Assembly (NCBI RefSeq): GCF_000224145.3
Contig: NC_020169.2
Coordinates: forward strand, 5,441,699-5,505,698
Origin: Ciona intestinalis
Lineage: Eukaryota > Chordata > Ascidiacea > Phlebobranchia > Cionidae
Direction of reading: 5' to 3'
DNA length: 64,000 nucleotides
The notes beneath the pieces were generated by a model, which worked only from the letters and a program-made list of their open reading frames with translations, did no database searches and was not told where the DNA came from. A program made the translations under genes and the position numbers. Shown here in pieces: positions 25,701-40,700 of this stretch. Each line of letters starts with the position of its first letter. The stretch's first letter is position 1.

Positions 25701-28700
25701 CGTCTAGCACAGGTACGAATCTGGCCGCGTTGGATCGACGTTCGAATTCGTTCAAAGAGCCAGGTATCTATATCTCGCAAACTGGCATGCAAAACCCAAA
25801 TATCTTGTTTGGGGGAGGGGTGGGGGGCTGTATCACTTTTTTTACTTATTTTACTTTTTATTAACTTGGGATTTTGCAAATTCATTTTTTTATTGAGGGC
25901 AACCGCCTGTGTCTGCCCTTGATGCCCGCCACTGATCGTAAGTATGATTAATATCGAAGCCAACATTTTATGTTATGATGTATTGCAAAAACGTATGTGA
26001 CAACTGTATATTTCTATGGTTTCGTTGTAGCGCTTCGACAATGCGATATACTGTAGACAATTACACGGTAATACAGCGTAATACGCCATGGGGCCTGAGA
26101 TTTGGCGAAAGTTTATAACCGCTAAATCTTTTTTATAAAATTAAAAGCAGCCGCTAACATATCTTCATATATAGATGGCTTACACAACCCTGGACCGAGT
26201 GTTCGGCTTCGTGCGATGGCGGGTTCCAAACTCGCACCATTTCATGCGCTGAGGATAATATATATGGTGACCCTATTGAAACGGTTGGAGACACACTTTG
26301 TCATAACGCTGGTATCCCTGTACCAGTTAGTCAAAGGCGATGCAACGAACATCCATGCCCGGAGTGGATCACATACCCATGGTCACAGGTGTGGATTGTA
26401 CTTATTGGTTTACTATTCTATGTGGGCGAGGTCTTTGTCAAGAGCCTCGGATTTAGGTTAAGTTTGCTCCATTACCTCACTATTGTATATGCACGTTATA
26501 TTCTATTTGGGTGAGGTCCTACAGTGATGCACGCCATGGGACCAGGGATTTCGACCAGACTTTGCCTATTACCCCCAAGAGTGAGTGGTTTTGGTATTAA
26601 GCCAAATGATTAGCCTCTTAATATAACGATATACCTATACTACCTAGAATATACCGTGATTACAGTTAAAATTCGTGCACCGTCTGCTAAGCTATACATA
26701 TTTTTGTTCTCTGTGTTAAAGCGGTATACTCTAATCTAAATCTATATGTTGTATTTACAGAGTGGCTTATATTTCTTATATTTTATCTGCTTTATTGTCA
26801 CATATATTTCCTAACCCTTCTATATGGATAAGGTTTAACCCAAATGCATGCTCTGTGATCTAGGCAATAGAAGAATTTATCCCGGAACTGGTTTATTTTT
26901 CACCGCATACAATTTACCACTACTTTACTTATCATTATTGTTTCAGTGTTCCGCTTCTTGCGGCGCTGGGTGGCGCTACAGAACAGTCCAGTGCCAAGGC
27001 TACGATGGAACTCCCGCATTCAAATGTAGTAAGATGACAAAGCCGATCGTTCGGCAGCTTTGCTTTAAATCAATGATGTGCCCCGCCCCAGGTATGGTTT
27101 TACGACAATACTTTATCAGTAATTATTTAGTCATTAAGGTATTTTGTCGCCGATATTTTACTATGTAAAATCTACATTGTCGTTTTGTTAACTTGGTGGT
27201 AATTTATGTAGGGAAAGTTAGGGGAACGGGAATTTAAAGGTAATATATATAACATCTTGCGCAGGAATACAAGATCATTTATTTATTTGGTTTGAAACAG
27301 AACATCAGCACATAGTATCCAAACATCCTGATCGTGTTTTAAACAATTAACAACGGTCTATGGGAGTCGTGGGGATACAGTTTTATAATTCGTTGAATGT
27401 TTTTTGTTTAGTATCAAATTGGACGAGAAATTAGAAGGAAAAGGTGTCCCATCTTTCCCACCCTATACTATATTATGTTAACACTATCCATCCTACCCTA
27501 CTAATATATGTTATAACGTAAGCAAACATGTAAATACAGGTAGAAGAATATCTATCCCAACACACAACGAAACTTTAGCCGCAAGAGGGGTGCAAAGAGT
27601 TGATCTTGTTTTAAGCCGGCCGAAGTAAGCACTTTGTTATATATATGTATGATATGCACTAAATCAGGCTTACTTTCTAAGCCATATAAATTGCGTTGTT
27701 TATTATAAAAAGCTTAACGCTCGCTTGTCAAGGTTTTGTAGCAGTAAACAATGTACGAACTGACATTTTCTAATTCTAGAAAAATATTTCAAAATTCCAA
27801 ATTTTGTATATCTAAGCTTATGTTGCCATAGTCACATATATAAGATAATGGTATTTGTAATATATCGTTCTTGAAAAATAGAGAACCTTCATTGATGTAT
27901 GGTAAACAGCTTCTTTAGTTACCGGGCATATATTGTAATACTAGTTTTTTTTTTCCTGGTAATTTTATTACAGCAACGTTTTATCTGGCATTCAAAAAAA
28001 TGCGTGAACAACATTTCTCGAAATTTGAAAATAAAATATCATTAAAAATTCGGCGAAACAAAAAGATTGACATCTGTAATATAATTCAATTTAAACTGGG
28101 GTCTTGAAGCTTCGACCCTTCTGTAAAAGCAATTACTATTCCCCACACTTTACAGTTGGATGACAGATACATGGGGGGATTGCTCCCACACATGCGGTGC
28201 CGGTGTTGCTACGAGAGTGGTCGCGTGTAAAGCTGCTGCAGGTGGAAGATTGGAAACCGTTCCTGATGATGAATGCGTTGGAGAGAAACCGATTACAACC
28301 ACGGTAAGTTAATACAGTGAGCCTTTGTGGCCGAAGAGACGAAAAACTTTATTCATTTAGTAGTGCGGGGTAAGATGGGATACCGTTAGCAACTAAATCC
28401 CATATTTCCTGATCGTGTTTTTAGCAACCTAAAAACGGTCTTCTGGAGCAGTAAGATTGGGGTCTATAATAATTTCTACATTTCTTGATTTTATAACTTT
28501 GGTGTTTTCACTTTTGCAGCGATGCTCCATGGGGGCCTGTCGTTTAGAGGGATACCAAAACGCCCAAGACGACCAAGACGACCAAGCCGACCAAGACGAT
28601 CAAGCAGACCAAGACGCACAAAACGACCAAGAAACCCAAGACGACCAGAACGACCAGGACGACCAAGACGCCCAAGACGACCAGAACAACCAGGACGACC

Positions 28701-31700
28701 AGGACGACCAGGACGACCAGGACGCCCAAGACGATCAAGAAACCCAAGACGACCAAGAAATCCAAGGCGCCCAAGACGACCAGGACACGGATTATTATGA
28801 CACCGTTGATCAAACCGACCAAGAAGACGAAAACGAGGATGATTTCGAAGTAGTTGAAGATTTTGCCGCCTTTACCCGTGTTATATACAGCGCTCATAAT
28901 CCTGTACCTGAGGAAGTTAGTGACGAATTCGATCCCTTGGATTTAGAAAACTACGAATGGAGGTTTAGCGATTTTAGCTCGTGTACGCCGCCTTGCGGCC
29001 GTGGTAAGTTGAGATTTGTGATTCCTTTATAAAAAAAAAATAAAATGTTTATAGTTCTATATAGGCTATGGGTCGAATATCAAAACATACATTTATCTCT
29101 TATGTAACCCCCTATTGACTTCTTGAGTGTAATATGTGGTTTTATCAATCTTTGCATATAAATAATACCTAATATTTTAAGGATTTCTAAAGCATGGATG
29201 TCGTGAGGATACGGTTTTATAATTCTTTGAATGTTCTTTGTTTACCACCAAATTGGACGAGAAAATAGAAGCACCTTACTATACACAGATACAAACAGTT
29301 TCTGATGTTTTGCATCCTCATAGGTGTTGATTGGGTTGAGCATTTCCGCTCGCCTTGCTCTGCTTGTATTGTGTGAGAATCGAATCCCCATAGTTGACCT
29401 CGGGGTTATCAATTTCATCTGTTTGGCAATACGTAATGAGGCGAGCGCTCAACCTCTTATTTAAATCGCTTTTTATTTTGACAGGATTCCAGTATTCGAA
29501 GCAGTTTTGCCACCACAGAGTAACGGGCGCGATGGTATCAGAAGACCGCTGTGATGTCACAATGAAACAAACGAACAAATCGCTTTCCTGCATCGGTGAA
29601 CCGTGTGACGTCATCAGGTCAACTTTTAGCTCCCCGAATAGCAGCATGAGGTAGGAGAATTGACATTTTGGCAAGAAATTATTGTTTAGGAATACAAAAG
29701 CTTCTATTACGCTTTGTTGGGATAGGGTATACGCGATAAAATCTTTAAATATATGTTTTATGACATGAAGACGCCTTTTGTGCCTCAGTCAATGACGACA
29801 AAACTTCTTTCTATTTTGTTCTATTTTAAAGCCGTTTGTTGTGGATAATTAGTTGCCTTTGCTGCCCATGCTTTTTTGTAAATAAGTTAATCAAGTTTCC
29901 GTATCCGCTACCCCTGCTTGCTAAAAGGTTATGAATATTTAGACATCGACGTAATATTCTAGAACAATGTGCATATTGTTGTACTTGTATAGTAGCGTGG
30001 GGAAGACGGGACATGCTGGTATAGTAGAATGGGGAAGGTGGGACAGGTGGTATAGTAGGATGGGGAAGATGGGACACCTTTAACACATATTGTTCAAATA
30101 TCTTGGCCATGTTTTAAACGTTTAACAAAGGTATATGGGGAGTCGTGATGATACGATTTTATATTTTTTTGAATTGTTTACTACCAAATAGGTCAAGAAA
30201 ACTAAATAAAAAGATGTCCCAACTTCCTCAGCCCTACTATATTACCCTATGATGTGACTTTTGATCAGGATTTAAAAAGTTTGAAATCCTGAGCGCTAAG
30301 TTTGTGGATTTTAGTTGTTAAAATCGCAAGGGATTTCGGGGCCGATGTTGTTGTTGCTTTACATGATGATATTATGACATCGGTGTGTTTCGTTCGCCCT
30401 CATAATTCTCTTTTAAACGCTAAGGAACTACCGCAAAGTATTTCAAATGCAATTTTTACTCATTAACTTTAACCGCAGAGGTGTCTATTAATTACTCCGC
30501 CTGTCTTTAAATGAACAACACCCTCTAAGTAGTTGGATTTTCGTCATTTATTGTAGCAAGAGTCAATAAGTTACAAGTAACTTTAACAGATGGGATTTGC
30601 TTTGCGCCAAAATACAATAGATTTATTTCACCGTGAGGTGACAGGTGTCAATTACACAGATAATGTAACAACCCCACATGAACAGTCACCTCATTCTTGG
30701 GCTTTTTCGCGGTGGGTTGTTTTTTAACCCCTTTCGTTCACCCTTGTCGTATTCGAGTGCATTCATATGCAGAGGTGTCGCTCGTCTATCACCTGGCGTC
30801 GACATTTTTGTCGATATCATTTTAGATTCACGTTTACGTTCGCAACGCTACAAACCCGTAATGCCGCGCATAGTTTAACACTTGGCAATTTTCGAAATGT
30901 GCTCGGTATTGTAAATTTAACGTGGGTGTTGGTGAAATTGGATATTTGTCGCTATATTGAAAATTGTTTTGGTACGAGCCCAACTGTTAACTTCAGGTGC
31001 GGTTAATGGGCCACCATGAACAGCGTTTCAAGTTGGTTTTATGGAGCAGTGGGTTTAATTAAAAAACCACAACGTACTTGTGTCCGCACTTGGCTGCAGT
31101 AAGTTCCCATGTCGCTGCTCGCCTTGGAGAACAAGGGAAAAAGTTTGATTGACAGCTGTGCCCTTATACCGGGACCTGCTTTGTGGAAATCCATCCAACA
31201 TTGGCATAACGTGATCCGTAAACTTGCCCAATACTATTTGCGCAGCTATTTCGCGAAGGCCAACAGCTAGTTTATCACAGCAGCAGGTGCGTGAATGTTT
31301 CAAACGCCACCACTTTAACGCTCAGTGGTTACAACGCAGCTCTGCAGTTTAACGTATTTGGTAAAATGAACGAGCAATTTAAAGTTAAGTATTAGGATTA
31401 GCGGCCATGGGCGTGAGATTAAACTTTTATAGAAGTTTGATTTGATCATCGGTTTCTCGTCGGAAACTCAATACTCGCGTAAGTGAAGTTCAGATCCGAG
31501 ATAATTTCCAATCGGTGTACTGGCTGTCGAGCTGAGGGCATAAGCTGCGTGAATCACGGTGTAATGGTAATTGGTTGTTATTCAATCTACAAGCCAACCT
31601 TGAAATACTAGAAGGCAATTCGGCCTCAGCAGGCAGCAAGTTCAAAACTGTTTCCGAACCCGAAGTGTGCGCTGGCTTGCTCGCGGACAATCTTTTGTAT

Positions 31701-34700
31701 TAATTTACACAAATCGGCAGACATCTTGGCGTCCCGGTTTGTAAGAGTGAAGGAAGAGTTTGTTGGGCGGCGGTTCCCGAATTACTCAGCGCCCAACCTT
31801 CTGACACTCGAGCTTTACTCGCATCTTCATAACGTAGTTGAAGGCCAGGTAGTGGTGTAGTAGGGTGGGAGAAGATAGGACACCTTTGGCGCATAATATT
31901 AAAATACCCAGATTGTGTTTTAAACAATTAACAACGGTCTATGGAAGTCGTGAGGATACTGTTTATTAATTCTTTAATTTTTTTTGTTTACTACCAAATG
32001 GGTCGAGAAAATAAATGAAAGGTGCCCTATCTCCCCCTACTCTACTATATGTTGTTGTGTCCGTAGTCTTGTAACAGTGGACAACGAAATTAGCGATTAT
32101 AGAAGCTTAGGCTTATGTTCTTGCGCCCGGAGTGTCTCCTTTGGTCGAAAATCGGCTAAACGTCAGACGGTTAGTCCCATTCGTTTGATATAGGGATTTA
32201 TTTGGCCAAATCTGTGTCGAATTTAATGCAAGAAACAACTTACAATATAACTAACATCGGCAACCATAAGCGGGCAGGAGTATTTTTGAATTCTTAAAAT
32301 TCTTTGCTAACCCTGTCAGCCTATGATGTGGTAAACTACGCGTAATTAGCACGGCGGTATCAATTAGGCCTGAGCAAAATAACCGCGTATAATACAAGGG
32401 TGGTTGAACGTGCCAAGAGTTGGCTAGACTCACACAGCGTTGAAGGTCGCTTAGAAAAAGTGTTTTTTTCCGAAAATGTAAATTACAGCAGTTTAAAGTT
32501 ATTTGCGATCGTATCTCGTTGAAGCAAAGTTGTTTTCTGGTGTAAGCCTTACTTGTGTAAGTTAACGTTGAGAAAGACTTGTATCGTTTAAGCCGGTTGA
32601 TGCTACTCGCCAAAGGTCGCACGAAACGAGCTAAGTATTTTCAGCTGAAGTTTGCCCTTAACCAATCGCTCTGTAGTGGGTAAAAATGCCAGCCATATCT
32701 CACTCGAGTTCCGAAAAGCAAACGAAGCGAGGCGACGCTCGTTTATAAATGACAACTGGAGTCTATTTAACCCTGTTTGTAAATAGAAAGCGCAGGAACG
32801 TTAGTGTAAACTAGGCTAAACTTAGACGGTTTAGTTTACTACAGATAGCTGGGTATTTATACAAGTCAGTCTTATCTTAAAATACTAAACATGGTCGTTT
32901 GTATTGGCAGTTAAACTCTTTAGCACCTGCTTACTGTTATGTTTCATAAATACTTGTTGAAAAATCTCCTTTCCTTTGCCTATGTGGTGTTGTTCATTGG
33001 GGAAGTTCATTCTACCCACAGTAGCGACCAATCTGACGATGGAACTCAATCGCATGGTGGCGCTCGTGCGCCTGTCCGCATATCCGGTCTTCGACAACAG
33101 TAAGTTTGCTTTTATAATGGTTTGATCAATATTTCTTCACTATGTACACATTTTGCACTTTGAGCAGTGAAAACATTCTGCCTTCAGTTTCAGCCAAACG
33201 AGTTTAATGTAAAGTACCACTTTCTCGTCTCGCAGATTAATGACACTTGAAAGTGGGCCATCAGTAATGATCGTATTTAACGTTAAACCAATACATATAG
33301 GCCAATCTTGCTTATTTAGCAACGGTCGTGTACCTGTTCTCGTTTGCTGACCTTTTACGCTTTTACGAGCTTCGTTTTGTAGCTTATATCAACACAACCA
33401 TTTCCAACGGGTCTGTTGTTTCACCTTTTGTCCTGGGTGTCTTGCGGTAAAGCGGATATTTTTTTCGCATATTCACAATGTGGGCTTCTGTCGTCACTAT
33501 GATATATTGTGACGTACATCCTTACCGGCTGCACGCAGACCTGGGCCGAGTGTGGGGTAAGATGGATTGCGCAAGCACAAATATTAAAATATCCTGTTCG
33601 TGTTTTAAACAATTACCAACGATATATGGAAGTCGTGCCGATACGATCATATATATCTTTAAATATTCTTCATTTACTACCAAATGGAAAGGGAAAATAT
33701 ATTTCAAACATGTCTTGCCCATATTTACGATAAGACACTATGAGTCTACGTGACCGCATTCGGCAAACGGACAACAGGTGTGGTGGAGTGTGATTTACTA
33801 CTGTCTTGTCGAGCAAATCCAACACTGGTTTCTTGGGACTTGTCGGTTGCTTTGATAGTTTAAACAATGTTGTATGTTCGTGCATTTATTGGCACCCTTG
33901 GAGGGGTCCAAAGTTCCACTTACGTGAAAAAAACAACGTCTTCGTCTTTTCCAAGTTGTTTTACCTCCCACCTGCAGTGATCTCATTTTAGACTTTTCCT
34001 CTTGGCCTCTTTGACAAAAACAACCTGTTTTTATAGAGTTTCTAATTGATTGCTTTTGCTGTTTTAGTTCTCTATACTCAAGCAGTAGTTTCCGCGGTTG
34101 CTGCTGTTTTTAACCGCGCTGAATTATTGTTCAACACAACGGTCCAGCTTTCCAGGTGTACTACACAAATTGTAGCATTTCCCGACGTATTTCCAAGCAG
34201 TAAGCTCGTTTGCGGCTCTTGGAAAAACAAGCTGCGGTAACGTCGGTGCTTCCGTCATAAAACTCAACGCCAGCAGCCCACAAAGTTGAACGGAAAGAAA
34301 TTTCGAAAGTTTACAAGAAATTCCGTATATGGTTCCTTCCGATTACGTCATTGGACTAAAATAACTCGAAATAATTTTGCTTTATAAACCTGGGTACTAC
34401 GATAACCTTTCCCCAAAGCAATTATTATAAGAAACAAACTAAATTTTGATACTCATTCAGTGGACTTATTCTCACATTTAAGGTTTAAAAAATTGCGATT
34501 GGCCTAATTTTTTTATTACTAAATTGTAAGGGGTGTTGGATCCATTCAGCTAAAACAGATACAGGTCCCCTAGCTAGCGTATATCAGTGAGTCGTAGGAT
34601 CTCACCCATTTTCGATCTCTCCTAAAATCTAGACCCCTTAGTGTACCTTGGCGTAGGTCGTATATTATCTCAACCATATAAAATATAGAGTATAAAGTGC

Positions 34701-37700
34701 ATCGGCACGTTACACTATCTACTGGTTGCATCAAACCCTAAAATAAAACTCCATACAATTGTATGGGGATCGATTTTGCGGTTATTGCCGGCCAAAATAA
34801 ACAAGACTAGAGTGATATGCCGGCAGATCTCATTCTTAAATGTATAAAGTTTCAAGTCGCTCGCTACTTCAAATAGGCTTTGATAGATTTTAGGATCTGC
34901 TGGCGCCCGATTACCCAAAAGCGGAAAGTAATAGCACAATACAAACTACTGAAAATCGTAGTTCTGTATGAAACAAGATCAGGCGACGATTTTCGTTTGA
35001 TTTTCGGATTTATTTTGACGCTTTACCAAGAAAGGCAGGAGTTAAAAACCGCCTGTGTATGCTGTACAACGTAATAATGCGATGTTTTGCAGACCACCAA
35101 ACCGCCTTTGTACTTCCGCGTTTGCAATATGCGTTCCCACGTTCGAGCGGCATTTTGTTTTCTATTTTTACAAGGTCTCATAAATTGAAGCGAGAGTGTT
35201 AGATCGCGTGCAAGATCTGATATTTTTCCGCCAAAGCCTGGGCACAAAGTTCGCAAACATTGGCCTTCTGTTTGGCTTCACACGTCATACAGACCCCCCG
35301 TATATCGGTTAAGTTCTTTACTCGACCTAAATCATAAATCGTGCGCTTTAACGAGCGAACATAGTCACCATTGAGCTAATAGCCCAAGCTTTGAACTGTC
35401 CCCTGCCCAGATTTACTGGCCCAAGCCTAGACTGTGTATAAACATATACCCATAGACTAGCTAGTGTATTTTAAAGGTACGCAATCAACTCAATAAATTT
35501 CGTGTCTTTCTTTTTATTGATTTCCGAATCGGTTCGAGTCAAACCACGCCAATTGGGTCTCGAAATGCCATGGCATTTTGAAGTCGGGTCACTGACCGGC
35601 GTTTTGAATTTCTCTCTAGTTTTCATGGTGATTTGTGAAGTTTATGAGTTCGAATTTTCAAGAGTTTTCTAAAGCTAAGATTTCAAAATTACGAAAATCT
35701 TTTTTTTTTCGCGTCATTTTAAATACTTGTAAATAAAGTGTTATACGCTATGCGTGTTATCGGTATACTTGTGTATAGGGTATAAGTGTTTTGCGTTATG
35801 CCCGGTAAGTCAGTATTATGTATTAAGCGTTGTGCTTTATATATTTGTACGTCTTCGTTAGTCTGTTAACGTTTATTATAGTCAGTTTATTGAAGTGAGT
35901 GGTTTGGCAATAGCTACGTTTCTCGTTTCCAAAGTGATGTATAGCTTTACAGAGTAGCAGTTACAAGAATCGGTATAAGTGGTTTCTCTTTGTATATTTT
36001 AACTACATTCAAGAGCGCTTCTGCTGAAAAGATGTCGCGAATTGACCTATGTCCTTTATGTGCGTTTATGCGTTGACTATTGAAAGGAACGATGTCAAGG
36101 CCACTCGGAACTCTGTTTTCCTTTCCCGGCCTTAAACTAGGTGATATATAACCAACTCTGCTGCCAGCTGTTGCTCAAGAGAACTGCGGTGGATAATCGT
36201 CCCAAGCGAAGTTTGTTCTTCGCTTTGATGGTGCTAAGCAAACGCAAATAACAACGCTGCATTGGTTTCTGTTGGTAAATAAAAAATGATTAATATCTTG
36301 ATATATAGCGATCTTAAAGCGCCAATATGTCACAAAGGTGTGAAATATGCCGCAACATTACGCCGAATGCAGCAGAACTATGTATGTGACCACTTTATCA
36401 TACTAGTTGAATCTCTAGCCGTTTTTCCACAATAAATTAATCATATAGTAAGGTGAGGGAAGATAGAATGACTTCAGAACATAATATTTAAACATCTGAT
36501 CTTGTTTTAACAATTAACATCGGTCTATGGCAGGTCTATGGGAGTCGAAAGGATACGGTTTTATAATTCTTTGAGTGTTCTTTGTTTACAACCAAATGGG
36601 ACGGGAAAATAGAATGCATGAACGTCCCATCTTCCCCAAACCTACTATATTTACAATGTACAACATGTTTTTACTTGCATACGTTTCCAGTTTAACATTA
36701 AATCTAGTTAATTGCTATACTGGTTACTCGTTTTAAGATTCGCTGTCATTGTAATCCAAGTTTTTAACCCCATTTATAATGTATAACACAGAGGTTATAT
36801 TTTCAAAGGTTCCCAGCTACATTGTTTATACCAAAACTTGTTTGCGGTTTTTATATTTATGTCACACTTTTAAGTCAAGACTTTTATTGCGGTAATCGAT
36901 TTGTTTCCAACCACGAGGGGGGGCTGAGGGGACACCGTTGTTGGTTCGTGTTCACTTTTATGTTTGAGAAGGAAAAAAGTGAATTTACGACGCATTGTGA
37001 ATCCAGACAGCAGCAGCCTATATTAACGGGGTATCGTGGACTCGCTATTCTGTGTGCCGGGGCACAGGTAGCTTAGGAATGTCAGTAGCGTTTACAGCTA
37101 CAGGTATTTAGGACAGGTATATGTATATATGGTCAGTTTAGACAGGTAGGATTTAGTTATCGCTTAATTTATGTAGGAGCATATTTAACTTTTATTGAAT
37201 AAGTTGAGAAAAAATTCAGTCAGTTTATTATGGTACATTTTAGTACCCGGTATTTCATGTTGAAACTGTTACTGTTGCGACAATGGTTTTCAATTGTCCA
37301 CTAAGTACGTGTGATGTTATCGTGGTTGAAGGAAGTGATTTGCTGCTAGGCGCCCTAAATACTTCCTCTGAAAACATCGTTTCTGGCTCCGTTTGCTTTT
37401 CATTGTCGAAAATGGGAGACTTAATAGTAAAGCGATGGATTGGCTTCGAGTGCCTTATGTTGGCTACTGGCGATCGGTCAAACAAAGGAAAATATGTTTG
37501 TTTTGTTCGGACCAGGAACTCACGCTGATATAGGCTGCAGTTGGTTTTAGCCCTTTTTCATTTTTGAGACGTTTTTAATTTAGCAGCCGGTGTGTAAGGT
37601 AAATATCACGGTGAATGTGCAGCTAGAATCGGTCCAGTGTATACATACTATTCGAGGTGGAACGCACGTGTCGGTATGCAAAGAAACTGTCCATATACCC

Positions 37701-40700
37701 CAACACTGTAAGAGATAGCGCTTTTTACAGTCAGTTCCAGCCAAGGCAAATGTAACGTAATAGATGGCTCACGTTCACTCTATGGTCGCTTAGAAACCCG
37801 TCTTTGTCAACTTTGATCCGGCAATTTTAGCTCTAAGTTAAGCCCGTAATTGAATAACATTTAGACTCAAAATTGTCGCTGCCCGTCTTCGTCATCCAAT
37901 AAAAGTCCTTGAATGAAAATATGCAGATTAGTTTGATCCTCGGTTCGCTTTGAAATAAAATCGAGCCTTTGAAGAAAAAATCCGCCTAATTCTCCATGGC
38001 GACTTCGCTGCGTGCATTCTACGCCCATCATACGAAAAATATCCAACACCGGTTCGACTCTACATATGCTGAAGTAATAATTTGCATTTACTAATTACAA
38101 ATCAGACCTGAGAGCGAAACCGCAATTTAACGCTATGTGAAGCCGCCATGTGTTGTCCTGTGGATCTATAACAGATAACATGCAATTAGACGTCGTAGCA
38201 TCGACGACGGCTTTCGCTTTTTCGCCGTGGAGTGTAAGCGATATGTTCGCCTTGTTAATCTTCCGCTTCGATTCCCTGCCTCGTAAACGCGGAACCCGTG
38301 TGACCACAATGTCGGCCTTTTCCAGTGAGAACGACGAAAGTCCCAGGACAATTCTAGTACACCGCATGACAGCCTAAAGATCTGTTATACAACGTCGCAT
38401 ATTGGCCCTACTTTTGCCCAAGTCCGCGCCCGATAAGCTACGACTTTGCTGCGGAAATTCGATCCGTGAAACTTGAGTTATAAATTGTTACACACAAGCC
38501 CCTAAGGTGGTGGATTGTTCTGTATGTGCTCTCATGTCAGACTATTCGCTCTATTTATGTACAAGCTGGTGAAACAGCAACCATAGAATTAACCTCGCGC
38601 AGCAGACAGCAACAATATATTGTTGAGATGCGGAATGCAACTTAATAGCAGGGGCGGATGGCGTTATCTTTAAATGTTATCAACAATAATTGTCCTTAAG
38701 ACCACTGTGTATCAAGTCGACATCGACGACGTTTATTTTGTTGCCCAATACTCGGACAAACATGGATAGCTTTGCGGTCGTTAATCAGTAATCCCGACGC
38801 AATTGACAAATGAATCGTTTTAGATTTATTATTTGACTAAGTTAATGATTTAACAGCCCGGCGTAGAAGTTTCAAGGCTCCGATGTCATACATGGAACAG
38901 GTGGGCCCCGAACTCGTCAATTTCACTATTAAGCAGTTGAATTAAAAGCGGTGACTTTAAATTAGAAATTAAACTACAGCCTTGTGTAGTAAAGCTGAGA
39001 TATTACACTTAACGCTCCCGGGGCTCTTACATAACGGAAGCACAATGGAATAAGCGTCTATTGTTCTGAGGGTAAAATGGTCTTGAACCCCTGCGTAAAC
39101 AAAGCTAAATCGAGCGACTCGGCCTTCGCCCCTTATCCTCTTTTACAAAGCAAGCTGCCAACTGGGCCGACATAGTTGTCGCTTTACCCACCCCAACACC
39201 CCGAATCTATCACATATTAGCAAGGTGTTGTAATTGAGTGACCGGTTTACATATTTGGTAAAGAAGCAACATGTTATGCGTTGCATGGGTTACTTTGTTA
39301 CGCACTATTTGCGCTTCGTCATACAGCTCGCTTAATAAGCCGCAATGCGAGGAGAAAGTTATTCTTAACCAATTTCGGAACCATTTCAAATGGACCGACG
39401 TCATACTTTAATCATTGTGACGCATTATGTAACTCTAGTTAACCAAAGTAAAATGGAAAGTCTTTTTATTTATACCCGGCGTCGCATTAATTCGTCCTTG
39501 TTTACTCTCTCGTCGTGAAAACATTAAGATTCTTAGACCGGCACGTCATTTTTTATCCTCTAAATCACTTTGTCGAATTATTTACTCACCCACGGTAGAC
39601 CAAAATTAGCGACAAGTTTTTGTTGGGGCAAGACGGGTAACATACCCACGTCCCAATTAGCCCAAGCTTGCCCGAGATGGTAGGTCAGATAAAACTAGTT
39701 TCATCCCTCAGTGGGCACCGAGCACTCTCTACGTCACCCAGTAACTCAGCTTGTGGGACATAGGCATGCACATTCGCATGCACCGTCTCTTTTAGCTGTT
39801 GTGTTTTTGTTTCCTTTTCCGACGCCAATTTTCGGCGATAATCCGACTACTACACGCATGGGTGAAGTGGTGTATTCTACTCGTTGGTTTACTACTTTGA
39901 GTGACATACAAAACACAAAATAGTACTTTGGTTAAAGACGGATACTGTTACCATCTTAAAACACACACATTTCCTAATCGTGTTTTTAACAACTTGCATC
40001 GCTTTTAGAGTGGCGGGCTATGGTTATATAATTCTGTAAAAACTATTTGTTTACTACCAAATGGGACGAGAAAAGTAAAAGTCGCCCTATCTCCCCCACT
40101 CTACTATATAGTAGTAAACGTCACGAACCAATTACCTTTAAAAATCCAGAAACGTGCCTATAGAACGGAACTTTCGCCCTCTGTCCTGCCAAAGCGTCGC
40201 CAGTCTCATTACGAATGATTCAGCCCGCCCCTAAATGTGAATTATCCACGAGGCTGGCAGTTACTATAAAGGACTCTCATCTTTCGTGTTTGTTTTACTG
40301 ATCCCTTGGATTTTCGAGCTACTCATCGGCCCGGAGTAAATCCTTTGCCACAAAAGCATCGCAGTTTTATGATTGAAGAACCCGCCCTATCTATCACCCC
40401 AGTAGTAAACCACTCGCGTACGAAACGTGGGTTCGCAAAACTGTCTCCCGGGTCTCTTGTTTACAACTCGTACGCCTGAGTTGATACGAATTGCGCTAAT
40501 GCTTTCCTATTTAACACAACGATAACCGTTAGCACGGCGGGAAAATATCCCGTTCTGTATTATATTGTAGGGTTGGGTAAGATAGGACACGCTTTATTTT
40601 ATGTTCTCGTCCTATTTGGTAGTAAAATAAAGAATATTTACTGATTTATATAACCGTATCCTTACGATTCTACAAGAGTGTTGTTAATTGTTAAAAACAC

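Noticed and set aside
28522..28897. Arg-Pro-rich (+) and Val-Leu-rich (-) open frames
   Set aside because: They are shadows of the Gln-Asp-Asp minisatellite; only the Asp/Gln frame joins the two TSP1 halves with correct splice sites.
29318..29674. 118-codon minus-strand frame
   Set aside because: Antisense to the TSP1-6 exon, whose plus-strand reading has cysteines, splice sites and phase.
32251..32622. 123-codon minus-strand frame
   Set aside because: No domain, no splice support and no repeats of known families; length alone is not enough at this base composition.
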